The notes: generated by a model from the sequence alone, not told the origin. A stretch of 64,000 nt of DNA from Chromobacterium sp. ATCC 53434 (GCF_002848345.1 NZ_CP025429.1:1364001-1428000); one strand, 5' to 3'. Positions 52,767-61,790 are shown, counted from the stretch's first letter. Program-made: numbers and translations.

Positions 52767-54266
52767 CTAATCGCGGGGGGCGAGATCGGCGGCGATGGCC
52801 GTCAGCGTTCTTCGCGCCAGCGCGCGCATGCTTTCCCCGGGCGCGGCGCTGAGCGGCAGGTCCGGCGAAATGCCGGGGACTTCGTCGCTGCCGTCCGCAC
52901 GCAGCCGCACGCAGTCGGGGATGCGGAAGCGCAGGCCAGAGTGGGGCAGGATCAAAGGCTGGATTTTCCCCATGAAGCCGCAGCCGTCGCCGCCCGTGCC
53001 TTGTCCCGCCGTCTTGGCCAATCGGTTGTCCCGGCTGACGGCGGTGAACATTTCGGCGGCGGAGTAAGTCCGTCCATTGGTCAACAGATAGACCGGCCCT
53101 TGCCAGGCGCCCTGGCTGCCGAACGATTGCGCGGGCCAGAACAGCGTCTCGGACACGATCCGCGAATAACGGCCCGGCTCCAGATGGTCCACCGCGCCGG
53201 ACGCGTAGCCTACCTGGACCAGACGGCTGTGCGCCGCGCCGGGATCGAAGACGCGTTGCTCGCGCCAGACCCAGCTCATGTCGACCGGCGGCGCCTGGCG
53301 CAGTCGCGCCGCCTGGGCGCGGAACGCATCGAGAAACGGCTGCAGGGCGGCCCTGTCCGCCGCCGTGGCCTCCGGCGGCAAGCCGGTACTCAAGGTCTCC
53401 ACCCATTCTTGCAAGTAGGCCTCCCCCTGGGCTGAGCGCGCCAGCCATAAGGGCGCGGAGCGGACCGGGCCGTTGCCCAGCAGACGGGACATCGCGTCGC
53501 CGCTGTCGTTGCCGCCGGAATTGTCGCCGACATCGACGATCAGCGCGCGGGCGCCCGCCGTGTGCAGTTCGCGCAGGCGCTCTGCGGTTTCGCGATACCA
53601 GGCGCGCATGGTGTCGGTAAACAGCTTGCCGGCGTCGATGCGGCCATCTCGTGCGCGCATCGCGTCCCAGGCCGGCTGGCACAGCTGCGGATAGTTGAGC
53701 GGGTTGAACGATGGAATGCGCAGCAGCGCCAGCTTGCCGGCCGGCCCCAGATCGGCGATGCCGCTTCGCATCGGGCGGGCCAGCCCGTCGGCGGTCAGCG
53801 TCACGCCGGGAAGGGACTCGAAAGGCGAGGAAAAGGCGATGGCGCCGCTGTTGACATAGCCCAGCGCGGCGCAGCCGTCGAGGGCGCTGTCATGCGACAG
53901 ATCGCGTGCCGGCGGCTCCGCTCCCGGCGATGACGGCTCGATCACCGGTTTGAGCGGGGCGAAATGGCCGTCGTGAAAGCCGCTCTGGAAATCCAGGATG
54001 GCCTGCCTGGCCTCGGCGTCGTCGCGAGCCCGTGCCAGCGCGGCCCGCGCCCGCCGGTCCAGGCGGGGGAGATCGACGCCGCTGCCGGGAGAGGCCATCC
54101 AGGCCAGGTGGGAATAACGTTTTTCCAGTTCCCGTTTGAGCAAGCGGTAGTCTTGCCGCCAGGCGCTCCGGTCGAAGGCGGCGGCCGCGTCTGCAACGGA
54201 CGAGGAGCAGGACAGGGCTGCCAATAGCAGGATGCGGGCGAGTCTGACGGCGGAATTCTGCGGCAT
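52767..54266 (-). CDS. Secreted S41-family serine peptidase
   Basis: 499 residues from ATG 54266 (MPQNSAVRLARILLLAAL), with a signal peptide ending near residue 27. The S41 motif with the catalytic Ser is TNGRTYSAAEMF near residue 390-400, followed by GQGTGGDGCGFMG. RALIVDVGDNSGGND earlier is a conserved S41 strand-turn. No PDZ domain is clear. It probably trims or degrades periplasmic or extracellular proteins. Upstream of the chitinase and divergent from it, with a 204-base spacer. Confidence 0.88.
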   Translation of the reverse strand: MPQNSAVRLARILLLAALSCSSSVADAAAAFDRSAWRQDYRLLKRELEKRYSHLAWMASPGSGVDLPRLDRRARAALARARDDAEARQAILDFQSGFHDGHFAPLKPVIEPSSPGAEPPARDLSHDSALDGCAALGYVNSGAIAFSSPFESLPGVTLTADGLARPMRSGIADLGPAGKLALLRIPSFNPLNYPQLCQPAWDAMRARDGRIDAGKLFTDTMRAWYRETAERLRELHTAGARALIVDVGDNSGGNDSGDAMSRLLGNGPVRSAPLWLARSAQGEAYLQEWVETLSTGLPPEATAADRAALQPFLDAFRAQAARLRQAPPVDMSWVWREQRVFDPGAAHSRLVQVGYASGAVDHLEPGRYSRIVSETLFWPAQSFGSQGAWQGPVYLLTNGRTYSAAEMFTAVSRDNRLAKTAGQGTGGDGCGFMGKIQPLILPHSGLRFRIPDCVRLRADGSDEVPGISPDLPLSAAPGESMRALARRTLTAIAADLAPRD

Positions 54267-54420
54267 GGCGCGATTGTGTGCGAGATGGAGCGGCCCATCG
54301 TACGCGTGGCTTTCTGTAATGCCAATGGCGTTTTGTCGATACATAGCCAGTTCTAATGCATTTCCAGAATGTCATTGATATTTATTTGGGATTTTTGACT
54401 TGAAAGATATTGTCTACGAC

Positions 54421-54447
54421 ATACCATTAAATACCAATATGATACCA
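54421..54447. repeat. Three direct ATACCA repeats in the chitinase leader
   Basis: ATACCA at 54421, 54431 and 54442, about one helical turn apart (10-11 bases) in an A/T-rich leader. Candidate operator for an activator or repressor. A TTGACT -35-like box lies just upstream (about 54395-54400). Confidence 0.5.
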
Positions 54448-54471
54448 ATTGCTCACGATGAGGAGATGGAG

Positions 54472-55785
54472 ATGCGCAGAACGACAGGCAGGGCGATGGC
54501 GATGGCTGTGTTGCTGGCCCTCGGCCAGCATGTGTGGGCCGCCTGCCCGAACTGGACCGAAGGCACGAGCTACAAGGCCGGCGACGTGGTCAGCTACAAC
54601 AATGCCAACTACACCGCGCTGGTGGCGCATACCGCCTATGTCGGCGCCAACTGGAATCCGGCGGCCTCGCCGACGCTGTGGACGCCGGGCGGCAGCTGCT
54701 CCGGCGGCGACCCGACGCCGCCGACCCCGCCGGATCCCCCGACGCCGCCCGGCCCGCCGGGAAACACCGTGCCGTTCGCCAAGCACGCGCTGGTCGGCTA
54801 CTGGCACAATTTCGCCAATCCGAGCGGCAGCGCCTTTCCGTTGGCGCAGGTCAGCGCCGACTGGGACGTGATCGTCGTGGCCTTCGCCGACGACGCCGGC
54901 AACGGCAATGTCAGCTTCACGCTCGATCCCGGCGCCGGCAGCGCCGCGCAGTTCATCCAGGACATCCGCGCCCAGCAGGCCAAGGGCAAGAAGGTGGTGT
55001 TGTCGCTGGGCGGGCAGAACGGCTCGGTGACGCTGAACAACGCCACCCAGGTGCAGAACTTCGTCAACAGCCTGTACGGCATCATCGTCCAGTACGGCTT
55101 CGACGGCATAGACCTGGACCTGGAGAGCGGCAGCGGCATCGTCGTCGGCGCGCCGGTGGTCGGCAATCTGGTCAGCGCGGTCAAGCAGCTGAAGGCCAAG
55201 GTCGGGCCGAACTTCTACCTGTCGATGGCGCCGGAACATCCATACGTCCAGGGCGGCTTCGTCGCCTACGGCGGCAACTGGGGCGCCTACCTGCCCATCA
55301 TCGACGGCCTGCGCGACGACCTTTCGGTGATACACGTCCAGTACTATAACAACGGCGGCCTGTACACGCCTTACTCCAACGGCGCGCTGGCCGAGGGGTC
55401 GACCGATATGCTGGTCGGCGGCAGCAAGATGCTGATCGAGGGCTTCCCGATCGCCAACGGCGCCTCCGGCAGCTTCAAGGGCCTCAGGCCGGACCAGGTG
55501 GCCTTCGGCGTGCCGTCCGGCCGCAGCTCGGCCAATTCCGGCTTCGTCACCACCGACACCGTGGCCAAGGCGCTGAGCTGCCTGACTGCGCTGCAGGGCT
55601 GCGGCGCCGTCAAACCGGCGCAGGCCTACCCGAGCTTCCGCGGCGTGATGACCTGGTCGGTCAACTGGGACCGCCACGACGGCTACAACTTCTCCAAGCC
55701 GGTGGCGGCCAGCCTGCACCAGCTGCCGCTCGGCAATGCGGCGGCCAAGAAAAAAGCCGTCCGCGCGGCGCGGACGGCTTGGTGA
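54472..55785 (+). CDS. Secreted GH18 chitinase with N-terminal CBM5/12 domain
   Basis: 437 residues from ATG 54472, six bases after AGGAG; the earlier in-frame ATG at 54466 is too close. Signal peptide about 1-23 (cut after VWA). A carbohydrate-binding module (CPNWTEGTSYKAGDVVSYNNANYTALV, by ends) at about 25-76, a Pro/Thr/Gly linker, then the GH18 domain from about 105, with the catalytic DGIDLDLE motif ending at E218. It hydrolyses chitin outside the cell. The last 15 residues (Lys/Arg/Ala-rich) are encoded by a minus-strand terminator. Confidence 0.94.
   Translation: MRRTTGRAMAMAVLLALGQHVWAACPNWTEGTSYKAGDVVSYNNANYTALVAHTAYVGANWNPAASPTLWTPGGSCSGGDPTPPTPPDPPTPPGPPGNTVPFAKHALVGYWHNFANPSGSAFPLAQVSADWDVIVVAFADDAGNGNVSFTLDPGAGSAAQFIQDIRAQQAKGKKVVLSLGGQNGSVTLNNATQVQNFVNSLYGIIVQYGFDGIDLDLESGSGIVVGAPVVGNLVSAVKQLKAKVGPNFYLSMAPEHPYVQGGFVAYGGNWGAYLPIIDGLRDDLSVIHVQYYNNGGLYTPYSNGALAEGSTDMLVGGSKMLIEGFPIANGASGSFKGLRPDQVAFGVPSGRSSANSGFVTTDTVAKALSCLTALQGCGAVKPAQAYPSFRGVMTWSVNWDRHDGYNFSKPVAASLHQLPLGNAAAKKKAVRAARTAW
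55750..55780 (-). terminator. Minus-strand terminator embedded in the chitinase 3' end
   Basis: AAGCCGTCCGC-GCCGC-GCGGACGGCTT followed on the minus strand by T runs. It ends transcription of the parvulin gene at 55808 while still inside the chitinase coding sequence. Confidence 0.75.
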
Positions 55786-55807
55786 GCTTGAGCCGGATGG
55801 CCGTCGC

Positions 55808-56536
55808 TTAGGCGGCGGTCATCTGGTAGCCGGTGATCTGGGCGGCCGACACCAGGCTGTTCAGGTACTCGTGCATCGCCTGGTTGAACGCCAAGTCGGT
55901 CAGGTACTGCTGCAGACGGTCCTTGACCTCGTCGAAGCCGATCTTGCCGCCTTCGACGCGCTGGTCCACCTGGATGATGTGGTAGCCGAACTGGGTTTCC
56001 ACCAGGTGCGGGGTGATCTGGCCGGCTTCGGTGCCGAATACGGCCTGTTCGAATTCCGGCACCATCTGGCCGCGGCCGAACTGGCCGAGGCTGCCGCCCT
56101 GCTTGCCGGACGGGCAGGTCGAGTGTTCCTGCGCCAGCGCGGAGAAGCGCGACGGGTTGGCCTGGACTTCAGCCAGGATGCCTTCGGCCTTGGCCTTGAT
56201 CAGGCTGGCTTCCAGGCCTTCGCCCTTGGGCAGCAGGATGTGGCTGGCGACGGCGCTGTCGCCGCCGGCGAAGCGGTCCGGATAGCGCTCGTAGAAGTCG
56301 CGGCAGCCGGCTTCGTCGATCGGCTCCACTTGCAGCTTGCTGTCCAGCAGCGTCTGAATGGCTTGTTGCTCGTCGGCGGCTTCGATGCCTTCGGCCTTGG
56401 CCTGCTGAACCAGCAGCGTGTGCAGGATCAGTTGCTGGACCGCGGTGTCGCGCGGGCTGGGCGTGTCCGCGTAGTGGTCCAGTTGGGAGGCGATCATGTC
56501 TTCGCTGATTTCAACGCCGTTGACGGTGATGGTCAT
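55808..56536 (-). CDS. Peptidyl-prolyl isomerase, parvulin type (NifM/PpiC-like), cytoplasmic
   Basis: 242 residues from ATG 56536 with CAGGAAA before it. No signal peptide. N-terminal helical SurA-like part, then a parvulin domain (about 120-215) with SHILLPKGEG, CPSGKQGGSLGQFGRGQMVPEFEQAVF (by ends) and ETQFGYHIIQV. It isomerises prolyl bonds. Unlike its two neighbours it lacks a signal and so acts in the cytoplasm. Ends in the terminator at 55750. Confidence 0.9.
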   Translation of the reverse strand: MTITVNGVEISEDMIASQLDHYADTPSPRDTAVQQLILHTLLVQQAKAEGIEAADEQQAIQTLLDSKLQVEPIDEAGCRDFYERYPDRFAGGDSAVASHILLPKGEGLEASLIKAKAEGILAEVQANPSRFSALAQEHSTCPSGKQGGSLGQFGRGQMVPEFEQAVFGTEAGQITPHLVETQFGYHIIQVDQRVEGGKIGFDEVKDRLQQYLTDLAFNQAMHEYLNSLVSAAQITGYQMTAA

Positions 56537-56669
56537 GTGAGTTTCCTGTGAGGGAGCGGCCAGTCCTGGCGTTTCCGTATGGGGCTGCCGGCGGCAGCGC
56601 TGACAAGGGCAGGGCGGGCCTGCCTGCGGATGTGCGCGAAGGTAAGCGCGGCGGGGGGCGCTGTCAAGC

Positions 56670-56696
56670 AAAACGGGGACGGCAAGCCGTCCCCGT
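56670..56696 (-). terminator. Rho-independent terminator after the first periplasmic parvulin
   Basis: On the minus strand ACGGGGACGGC-TT-GCCGTCCCCGT followed by TTTT; the two-base loop implies the top pairs open. Confidence 0.75.
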
Positions 56697-56713
56697 CGCG
56701 CTGTCGGGCGCGT

Positions 56714-57496
56714 TTACTGCTGGATCTGGGCCTTGGCCTTCAGATCGGCGACGTACTTCTCGATGCGGGAACCCATCACGCGCTGGGTCAGCTGCGGACG
56801 GATTTCATCGAGTTGCGGCACGTTGCGCTGGGTGCGCACGTCGTCCAGCTTGATCACGTGCCAGCCGTACTCGGTCTTCACCGGCTTGACGGTCACTTCA
56901 CCCTTGGCCAGCTTGCTCATCGCCTCGGAGAACGGCGCGACGAAGGTGCCGGCTTCCTGCCAGCCCAGGTCGCCGCCATTGGCCTTGCTGCCCGGATCCT
57001 GCGATTTTTCCTTGGCCAGCTTGTCGAAGGACTTGCCCTTCTTCAGCGCGTCGATCACCGACTTGGCTTCGGATTCGCTCTTCACCAGGATGTGGCGGGC
57101 GTGGTATTGCTTGGTTTCCGGCACCGAGGCGACCAGCTTGTCGTATTCGGCCTTCAGATCGGCGTCGCTGATCGGGTTGGCCTTCTCGAAGTCCTTGACC
57201 AGGCGGTTGGCCAGCGCCATCGCCTGCATGTTCTGCAGCTCGGCGGTGAATTCCGGCGACTTGTCCAGACCCTTCTTCACGGCTTCCTGGCGCAGCACTT
57301 CGGCGGTTACCAGCTGGTCCTTGATCTGGTCGCGGGCCTGCGGCGTGACGTTCTGGCCCTGGGCTTCCATCATCTTGGCGACCGCGTCGATGCGGGCGTC
57401 GGTGATCTGCTGGCCGTTGATGGTCGGGCCGGCGACGGCGATGGCGCTGCCGGCGAAGGCGGCGACGAGGGCGGTTTGCAGCAGGATTTTACGCAT
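56714..57496 (-). CDS. Periplasmic parvulin peptidyl-prolyl isomerase (PrsA/SurA-like)
   Basis: 260 residues. Signal peptide about 1-22 (MRKILLQTALVAAFAGSAIA). Helical chaperone part with GQQITDARIDAV, then a parvulin domain (about 130-230) with ARHILVKSE, GGDLGWQEAGTFV and TEYGWHVIKLDDV. Helps outer-membrane or secreted proteins fold. Paralogue of the next gene (57529), with the same order of domains. It starts 32 bases downstream of that gene on the minus strand. Confidence 0.92.
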   Translation of the reverse strand: MRKILLQTALVAAFAGSAIAVAGPTINGQQITDARIDAVAKMMEAQGQNVTPQARDQIKDQLVTAEVLRQEAVKKGLDKSPEFTAELQNMQAMALANRLVKDFEKANPISDADLKAEYDKLVASVPETKQYHARHILVKSESEAKSVIDALKKGKSFDKLAKEKSQDPGSKANGGDLGWQEAGTFVAPFSEAMSKLAKGEVTVKPVKTEYGWHVIKLDDVRTQRNVPQLDEIRPQLTQRVMGSRIEKYVADLKAKAQIQQ

Positions 57497-57528
57497 TATG
57501 TTTTATTCCTGGATCGGGATGGGGTGGA

Positions 57529-58317
57529 TTACTGGATCTTGCTCTTGGCGCGCAGATCTTCGACGGCCTTGGCAATCGACTCTTCCTGCAACTGGCGGCC
57601 GAGCTGCGGCTTCAGCTGCTCGAGCGGCGGCACCTGGGCGTCGCGCACGTCGGCAACCTTGAACACGTGCCAGCCATACGACGACTGGTAGGGCTTGCTG
57701 CTGATCTGGCCTTTCGGGATGGCCTTCAGCGCCGTGGCCAGCGCCGGGTCCATGCGGGCCATATTGCCCCAGCCCATGTCGCCGCCGGTCTGCTTGGCGT
57801 TCGGGTCCACCGAGCGGGTCTTGGCCAGTTCTTCGAACTTGCCGCCCTTCTTCAGCTGGGCGATGACCTTCTGGGCATCGGCTTCGTTGGCCAGCGTGAT
57901 CTGATAGGCGTGGATGTCCTTGGTGCCGGCGAACTGGGCGGCGAGCTGGTCGTAGCGGGCCTTGATCTGGGCGTCGCCGATGGCGGCCTTGTCGGCGATG
58001 TCGGCGAACAGCGCGTCGCGCAGCAATTCGGCGCGAACCTCGTCCATGCGCTTGACGAAGGCCGGCTGCTTGTCGAGGCCGCGGCGCGTGGCTTCCTGCA
58101 GGATCACCTGGCGGTTGATCAGCGAAGTCTTCAGCTGTTCGCGCAGCTCGGGCGTGTCCTGCTGCTTGCCGCCGCTGCTTTGCACCACATTGGCGACGGC
58201 GGCGTCGAGTTCGGATTTTTCGATGGCGACGCCGTTGACGACGGCCACCGATTCGGCGGCGGCCGGCAGGCTGATCGAGGCGGCCAGCAACAGTGCGGCG
58301 ATGCGGGAATGTTTCAT
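57529..58317 (-). CDS. Periplasmic parvulin peptidyl-prolyl isomerase, paralogue
   Basis: 262 residues. Signal peptide about 1-21 (MKHSRIAALLLAASISLPAAA). SurA-like N-terminal part with VNGVAIEKSELDAA, then a parvulin domain with KDIHAYQITLA, GGDMGWGNMARM and SSYGWHVFKVADVRDA. It aligns with the neighbouring 56714 gene; the HILV strand reads YQIT here, an unusual change of the usual His that lines the parvulin active site. Function in outer-membrane protein folding is inferred. Confidence 0.9.
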   Translation of the reverse strand: MKHSRIAALLLAASISLPAAAESVAVVNGVAIEKSELDAAVANVVQSSGGKQQDTPELREQLKTSLINRQVILQEATRRGLDKQPAFVKRMDEVRAELLRDALFADIADKAAIGDAQIKARYDQLAAQFAGTKDIHAYQITLANEADAQKVIAQLKKGGKFEELAKTRSVDPNAKQTGGDMGWGNMARMDPALATALKAIPKGQISSKPYQSSYGWHVFKVADVRDAQVPPLEQLKPQLGRQLQEESIAKAVEDLRAKSKIQ

Positions 58318-58335
58318 GTTAGCCCTTTGCAGAAT

Positions 58336-58602
58336 TCACAGTTCTTCTGGGGTGAGCGCGCGGATGGCGAGCGCGTGTACGCGACCGGCCATCAGTTCGC
58401 CCAGCGTTTGATAGATCAGCCGGTGGCGCTGCACGCGGCCCATACCGGCGAAACGGCTGCTGACTATCGTCAGCGTGTAGTGGCCGCCACCGCCCTTGGC
58501 GCCGGCGTGTCCGGCGTGCAGGGCGCTGTCGTCCTGAATGTCTAGGTGTTCCGGCGCGAGCTGTCGCAGCGCCGCCTCCAGCAGTTGCACGGTATCGCTC
58601 AT
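58336..58602 (-). CDS. bolA: BolA-family protein
   Basis: 88 residues. The BolA fold is shown by [52 protein letters not shown] (by its ends), with the conserved RHRLIY motif. BolA proteins work with monothiol glutaredoxins in Fe-S and stress responses. It overlaps yciI by four bases and is followed 18 bases later by the parvulin genes, so a single yciB-yciI-bolA-parvulin transcript is likely. Confidence 0.92.
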   Translation of the reverse strand: MSDTVQLLEAALRQLAPEHLDIQDDSALHAGHAGAKGGGGHYTLTIVSSRFAGMGRVQRHRLIYQTLGELMAGRVHALAIRALTPEEL

Positions 58603-58904
58603 GCCGGGAACACCTGGCGGAAAGGCTTGACCTCGACCGAGGCGTAGACGCCGGCGGCGCGGTAGGGGTCGGCGTCGGCCCAGGCGCGGGCGTCGTCCAG
58701 CGAGGCGAACTCGGCGACGATCAGGCTGCCGGAGAAACCGGCCGGGCCGGGATCGACGCTGTCTATCGCCGGAAACGGACCGGCCAGCTTCAGGCGGCCG
58801 GCATCCTGCAGCGCCTGCAGGCGGGCCAGGTGATCGGGGCGGGCGGCCAGGCGCTGGGCCAGCGTGCCGGGCGCGTCCTGGGCCATGACGGCGTACAGCA
58901 TCAT
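58599..58904 (-). CDS. yciI: YciI-family protein
   Basis: 101 residues from ATG 58904; GAGGAAAAG lies upstream with correct spacing. Starts [19 protein letters not shown] and has [11 protein letters not shown] and a conserved [17 protein letters not shown] segment, typical of the YciI dimer fold. Role unknown. It overlaps yciB by four bases and bolA by four, a tight operon arrangement. Confidence 0.92.
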   Translation of the reverse strand: MMLYAVMAQDAPGTLAQRLAARPDHLARLQALQDAGRLKLAGPFPAIDSVDPGPAGFSGSLIVAEFASLDDARAWADADPYRAAGVYASVEVKPFRQVFPA

Positions 58905-59434
58905 TTCTTTTCCTCGATGTACTTGCCCAGGAACAGGCTTTGCGCGATCACGAAGACCAGCATCAGCCCCATGCCGCCGAACAGCTTGAAGTTGACCCAG
59001 ACGTCTTCGCTGAAGCGGTAGGCGACGAACAGGTTCAGCGCGCCCATGAAGGCGAAGAAACCGGTCCAGATCCAGGTCAGCTTGCGCCATACCGGGTCCG
59101 GCATGCTGATCTGCTGGCCCATCATCATCCGCAGGCCGTTCTTGCCGGCGAACTCGCTGATCAACAGGCCGACGCCCATCACCCAGTACAGCACGGTCGG
59201 TTTCCACATGATGAAGTGCTTGTCGTGCAGCAGCAGCGTCGCGCCGCCGAGCACCACGATCAGCCCGAGGCTGATCCATTGCATCGTGTCCACCTTGCGG
59301 TGTTTGAACCAGGCCCAGCCGACCATCAGCACGGTGGCGGCGATGGCGACGCCGGTGGCGACGAACATATTGCGCGTCAGCCAGTAGGCGCCGAAGAACA
59401 GCAGGACGGGGAGGAGGTCGGTAAAAAATTTCAT
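58901..59434 (-). CDS. yciB: Inner-membrane septation-related protein YciB (IspZ)
   Basis: 177 residues from ATG 59434 ([14 protein letters not shown]). Five hydrophobic segments. The sequence [18 protein letters not shown] is the family N-terminus, and a conserved [18 protein letters not shown] segment lies near the C-terminus. It affects envelope synthesis and division. First gene of the yciB-yciI-bolA run. Confidence 0.95.
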   Translation of the reverse strand: MKFFTDLLPVLLFFGAYWLTRNMFVATGVAIAATVLMVGWAWFKHRKVDTMQWISLGLIVVLGGATLLLHDKHFIMWKPTVLYWVMGVGLLISEFAGKNGLRMMMGQQISMPDPVWRKLTWIWTGFFAFMGALNLFVAYRFSEDVWVNFKLFGGMGLMLVFVIAQSLFLGKYIEEKK

Positions 59435-59494
59435 GCGGGTGATTATGGGGGCAGGCGTGGCCAGATTCAAGCCACGCCGGGCCTTATGGCGGGA

Positions 59495-60436
59495 TTAACG
59501 GTTAGTTTGTTTGATGACGCTGAGCGCGCTGGCGACCAGTCCGCCGACGTCGGCGACATTGCTCGGCATGATGATGGTATTGTTTTCCTTGGCCAATTTG
59601 CCGAAGGCGTCGATGTATTGCTCGGCCACTTTCAGGTTGACGGCCTCGACGCCGCCGTCGGCGCGGACGGCGCCGGCGACGCGGTTGATCGCGTCGGCTG
59701 TTGCGTCGGCCACCAAACGTATCGCCTCGGCCTCGCCCATCGCCTGGTTGATCGCGGCCTGCTTGCTGCCCTCGGAGTTGTTGATCGTCGCCTGCATCTC
59801 GCCCTGGGACTTCTGGATCGCCGCCTCGCGCGCGCCGGTGGCCAGGTTGATCTGCTCAACCTTCAGGCCCTCGGACTGGGCGATGCGGGCGCGCTTCTCC
59901 CGCTCGGCGGTGATCTGCGCCTGCATCGCGTGCAGGATGTCCTGCGGCGGCACCAGGTCCTTGATCTCGTAGCGCAGCACCTTGACGCCCCAGTTGATCG
60001 CCGCCTCGTCCAGCGAGGCCACCACGCTGCGGTTGATGTCGTCGCGCTCCTCGAAGGTCTTGTCCAGTTCCAGCTTGCCGATGACCGAGCGCAGCGTGGT
60101 CTGCGACAACTGGGTGATGGCGATGATGAAGTTGCTGGTGCCGTAGGAGGCCAGCTTGGCGTCGGTCACCTGGAAGTAGAGGATGCCGTCCACCTTCAGC
60201 TGGGTGTTGTCGCGGGTGATGCAGATCTGGCTCGGCACGTCGAGCGGGATTTCCTTCAGGCTGTGCTTGTAGGCAATGCGGTCGATGAACGGCGTGATGA
60301 TGTTGAGGCCGGGCGTCAGCGTCGCGTGGTAGCGGCCCAGGCGCTCGACGATGTAGGCGTTCTGCTGCGGCACCACCGCCAGCGACTTGAAGATGAAGAC
60401 GACGACGGCCACGAACAGGATCAGGGCGATTTCCAT
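59495..60436 (-). CDS. qmcA: SPFH/stomatin-like membrane protein (QmcA)
   Basis: 313 residues from ATG 60436 (MEIALILFVAVV). N-terminal membrane helix, then the SPFH (band 7) domain with VPQQNAYIVERLGRYHATLTPGLNIITPFIDRIAYKHSLKE (by ends), and a long helical, Ala/Glu-rich tail that forms the oligomer. QmcA/stomatin proteins organise membrane domains and interact with FtsH. It is four bases downstream of nfeD, its usual partner. Confidence 0.95.
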   Translation of the reverse strand: MEIALILFVAVVVFIFKSLAVVPQQNAYIVERLGRYHATLTPGLNIITPFIDRIAYKHSLKEIPLDVPSQICITRDNTQLKVDGILYFQVTDAKLASYGTSNFIIAITQLSQTTLRSVIGKLELDKTFEERDDINRSVVASLDEAAINWGVKVLRYEIKDLVPPQDILHAMQAQITAEREKRARIAQSEGLKVEQINLATGAREAAIQKSQGEMQATINNSEGSKQAAINQAMGEAEAIRLVADATADAINRVAGAVRADGGVEAVNLKVAEQYIDAFGKLAKENNTIIMPSNVADVGGLVASALSVIKQTNR

Positions 60437-60440
60437 GGAT

Positions 60441-60869
60441 TTATTCCGGTTGTTGAGACGAGATCTTGAACAGATTGCCTTCGCGGCCGGCGATATAGCC
60501 GGTGGCGCCGGCATCCAGCGCCGGGTCCAGCAGCAGCGCGTCCCATTCGGCGCCGCGGTAGTGGATGCGGGCGCGGCCGGGCGAGGTCAGCGCGACGACG
60601 GCGACCGGACGTCCCCAGTCGGGATCGTCCTGCGGCCGCTGGGCCGCAGGCGGATTGCGCCGGCGCCGCTGACGGATCAGCAGCACGCCGGCCACGCCGC
60701 AGACGCTGGCGATCAGCCATTGCAGCGGCGGCGGCGCGCCCAGCCAGGCGGAGGCGCCGCCGCAGGCCATCGCCACGGCGATCATCAGCAGGTAGAAGGT
60801 GCCGGACATGAATTCGGCGATCAGCGCGACCAGCGCGCAGCCGAACCAGAAGATCAGGGCTTGCGACAT
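60441..60869 (-). CDS. NfeD-like membrane protein
   Basis: 142 residues. Three hydrophobic helices in the first 75 residues, then an OB-fold NfeD C-terminal domain with WGRPVAVVALTSPGRARIHYRGAEWDALL (by ends) and GATGYIAGREGNLFKI. NfeD proteins couple with stomatins such as QmcA. It is four bases upstream of that gene on this strand, so the two form one operon. This is the short NfeD1b-type. Confidence 0.93.
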   Translation of the reverse strand: MSQALIFWFGCALVALIAEFMSGTFYLLMIAVAMACGGASAWLGAPPPLQWLIASVCGVAGVLLIRQRRRRNPPAAQRPQDDPDWGRPVAVVALTSPGRARIHYRGAEWDALLLDPALDAGATGYIAGREGNLFKISSQQPE

Positions 60870-60930
60870 GCGAGTTTCCGTTCAATGGCCATGACGGGCA
60901 TTGTCCGGCCAATCGCCGTCGATGACAACG

Positions 60931-61059
60931 TCAGACGTGGTCGCGGTCCGGCAGGTGGCGGGACAGGTGGATGGCGTCCTCGCTGTCCAGCCAGAATTTG
61001 CGGATGTACAGCCACAGGGCGGCCACGGCCAGCGCCGCGATCAGCAGCAGGGTTTTCAT
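60931..61059 (-). CDS. 42-residue membrane protein
   Basis: Open from ATG 61059 to TGA at 60931-60933. Sequence starts MKTLLLIAALAVAALWLYIR, a hydrophobic helix, followed by a charged tail with KFWLDSEDAIHLSRHLPDRDH. AAGGA lies nine bases before the start. No family recognised. Lies between nfeD and the divergent yigZ gene. Confidence 0.7.
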   Translation of the reverse strand: MKTLLLIAALAVAALWLYIRKFWLDSEDAIHLSRHLPDRDHV

Positions 61060-61172
61060 GGCGACCATCCTTCCACGCGGATATCCGTTTCCAGTCTAGA
61101 CGGTAAACGCGCGGACAGCAGGCCGGCCCGGCGTTACAATGCCGGCCCGTTTCAGACAGCAAGGCGCAAGAA

Positions 61173-61760
61173 ATGTTCCAGTTGCAAGCCAGGACCGTCG
61201 CCGAGGTGGAAATCCGCAAGAGCCGCTTCATCGCGGTGCTGCTGCCGGTGGAAAGCCGCGAGCAGGCGCTGCGCGAGCTGGCCGCCATCCGCCAGCGCTG
61301 GCCGGACGCGCGCCATTACTGCGCGGTGTTGCTGTGCGACGGCGATTCGATGCTGGACGACGACGGCGAGCCGTCGGGCACCGCCGCGAAGCCGATGTAC
61401 AACGTGTTGCGGCACAAGGACATCGTCAATGTGCTGGCGGTGGTGGTGCGTTATTTCGGCGGCATCAAACTGGGTGCGGGCGGCCTGGTCAGGGCCTACA
61501 CTCAAGCTGTCAACGCCGCGCTGGCCGAAGCGAGGCTGCTGCCGCTGCGGCGGATGCGCCGGATGCAGCTGGCGGTGGATTTCGCCGACGAGGCCCGGCT
61601 GCGGCACGCCTGCCGCGAAATGGGGCTGGCGGTGAGCGGACAGCGCTACGCCGAACGGGTCTGGCTCGGCGTCGAGCTGCCGGACGACGAATGGCAGGCC
61701 AGGCTGGCGGAGCTGGCCGACAGGATGGCCGGCGCGCTGGAGGCGAAGCCGGACGACTGA
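61173..61760 (+). CDS. yigZ: YigZ/IMPACT-family protein
   Basis: 195 residues. The UPF0029 domain is shown by EIRKSRFIAVLLPV, DDDGEPSGTAAKPMYNVL and VVRYFGGIKLGAGGLVRAY near 57-115, all conserved in IMPACT family proteins; the DUF1949 ferredoxin-like domain follows. Yeast and mammalian IMPACT affect GCN2 signalling; the bacterial role is not known. The ribosome site is in AAGGCGCAAGAA. Confidence 0.94.
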   Translation: MFQLQARTVAEVEIRKSRFIAVLLPVESREQALRELAAIRQRWPDARHYCAVLLCDGDSMLDDDGEPSGTAAKPMYNVLRHKDIVNVLAVVVRYFGGIKLGAGGLVRAYTQAVNAALAEARLLPLRRMRRMQLAVDFADEARLRHACREMGLAVSGQRYAERVWLGVELPDDEWQARLAELADRMAGALEAKPDD

Positions 61761-61790
61761 GACAACGCGGGTGTAACCGGAGGCAAGCAG

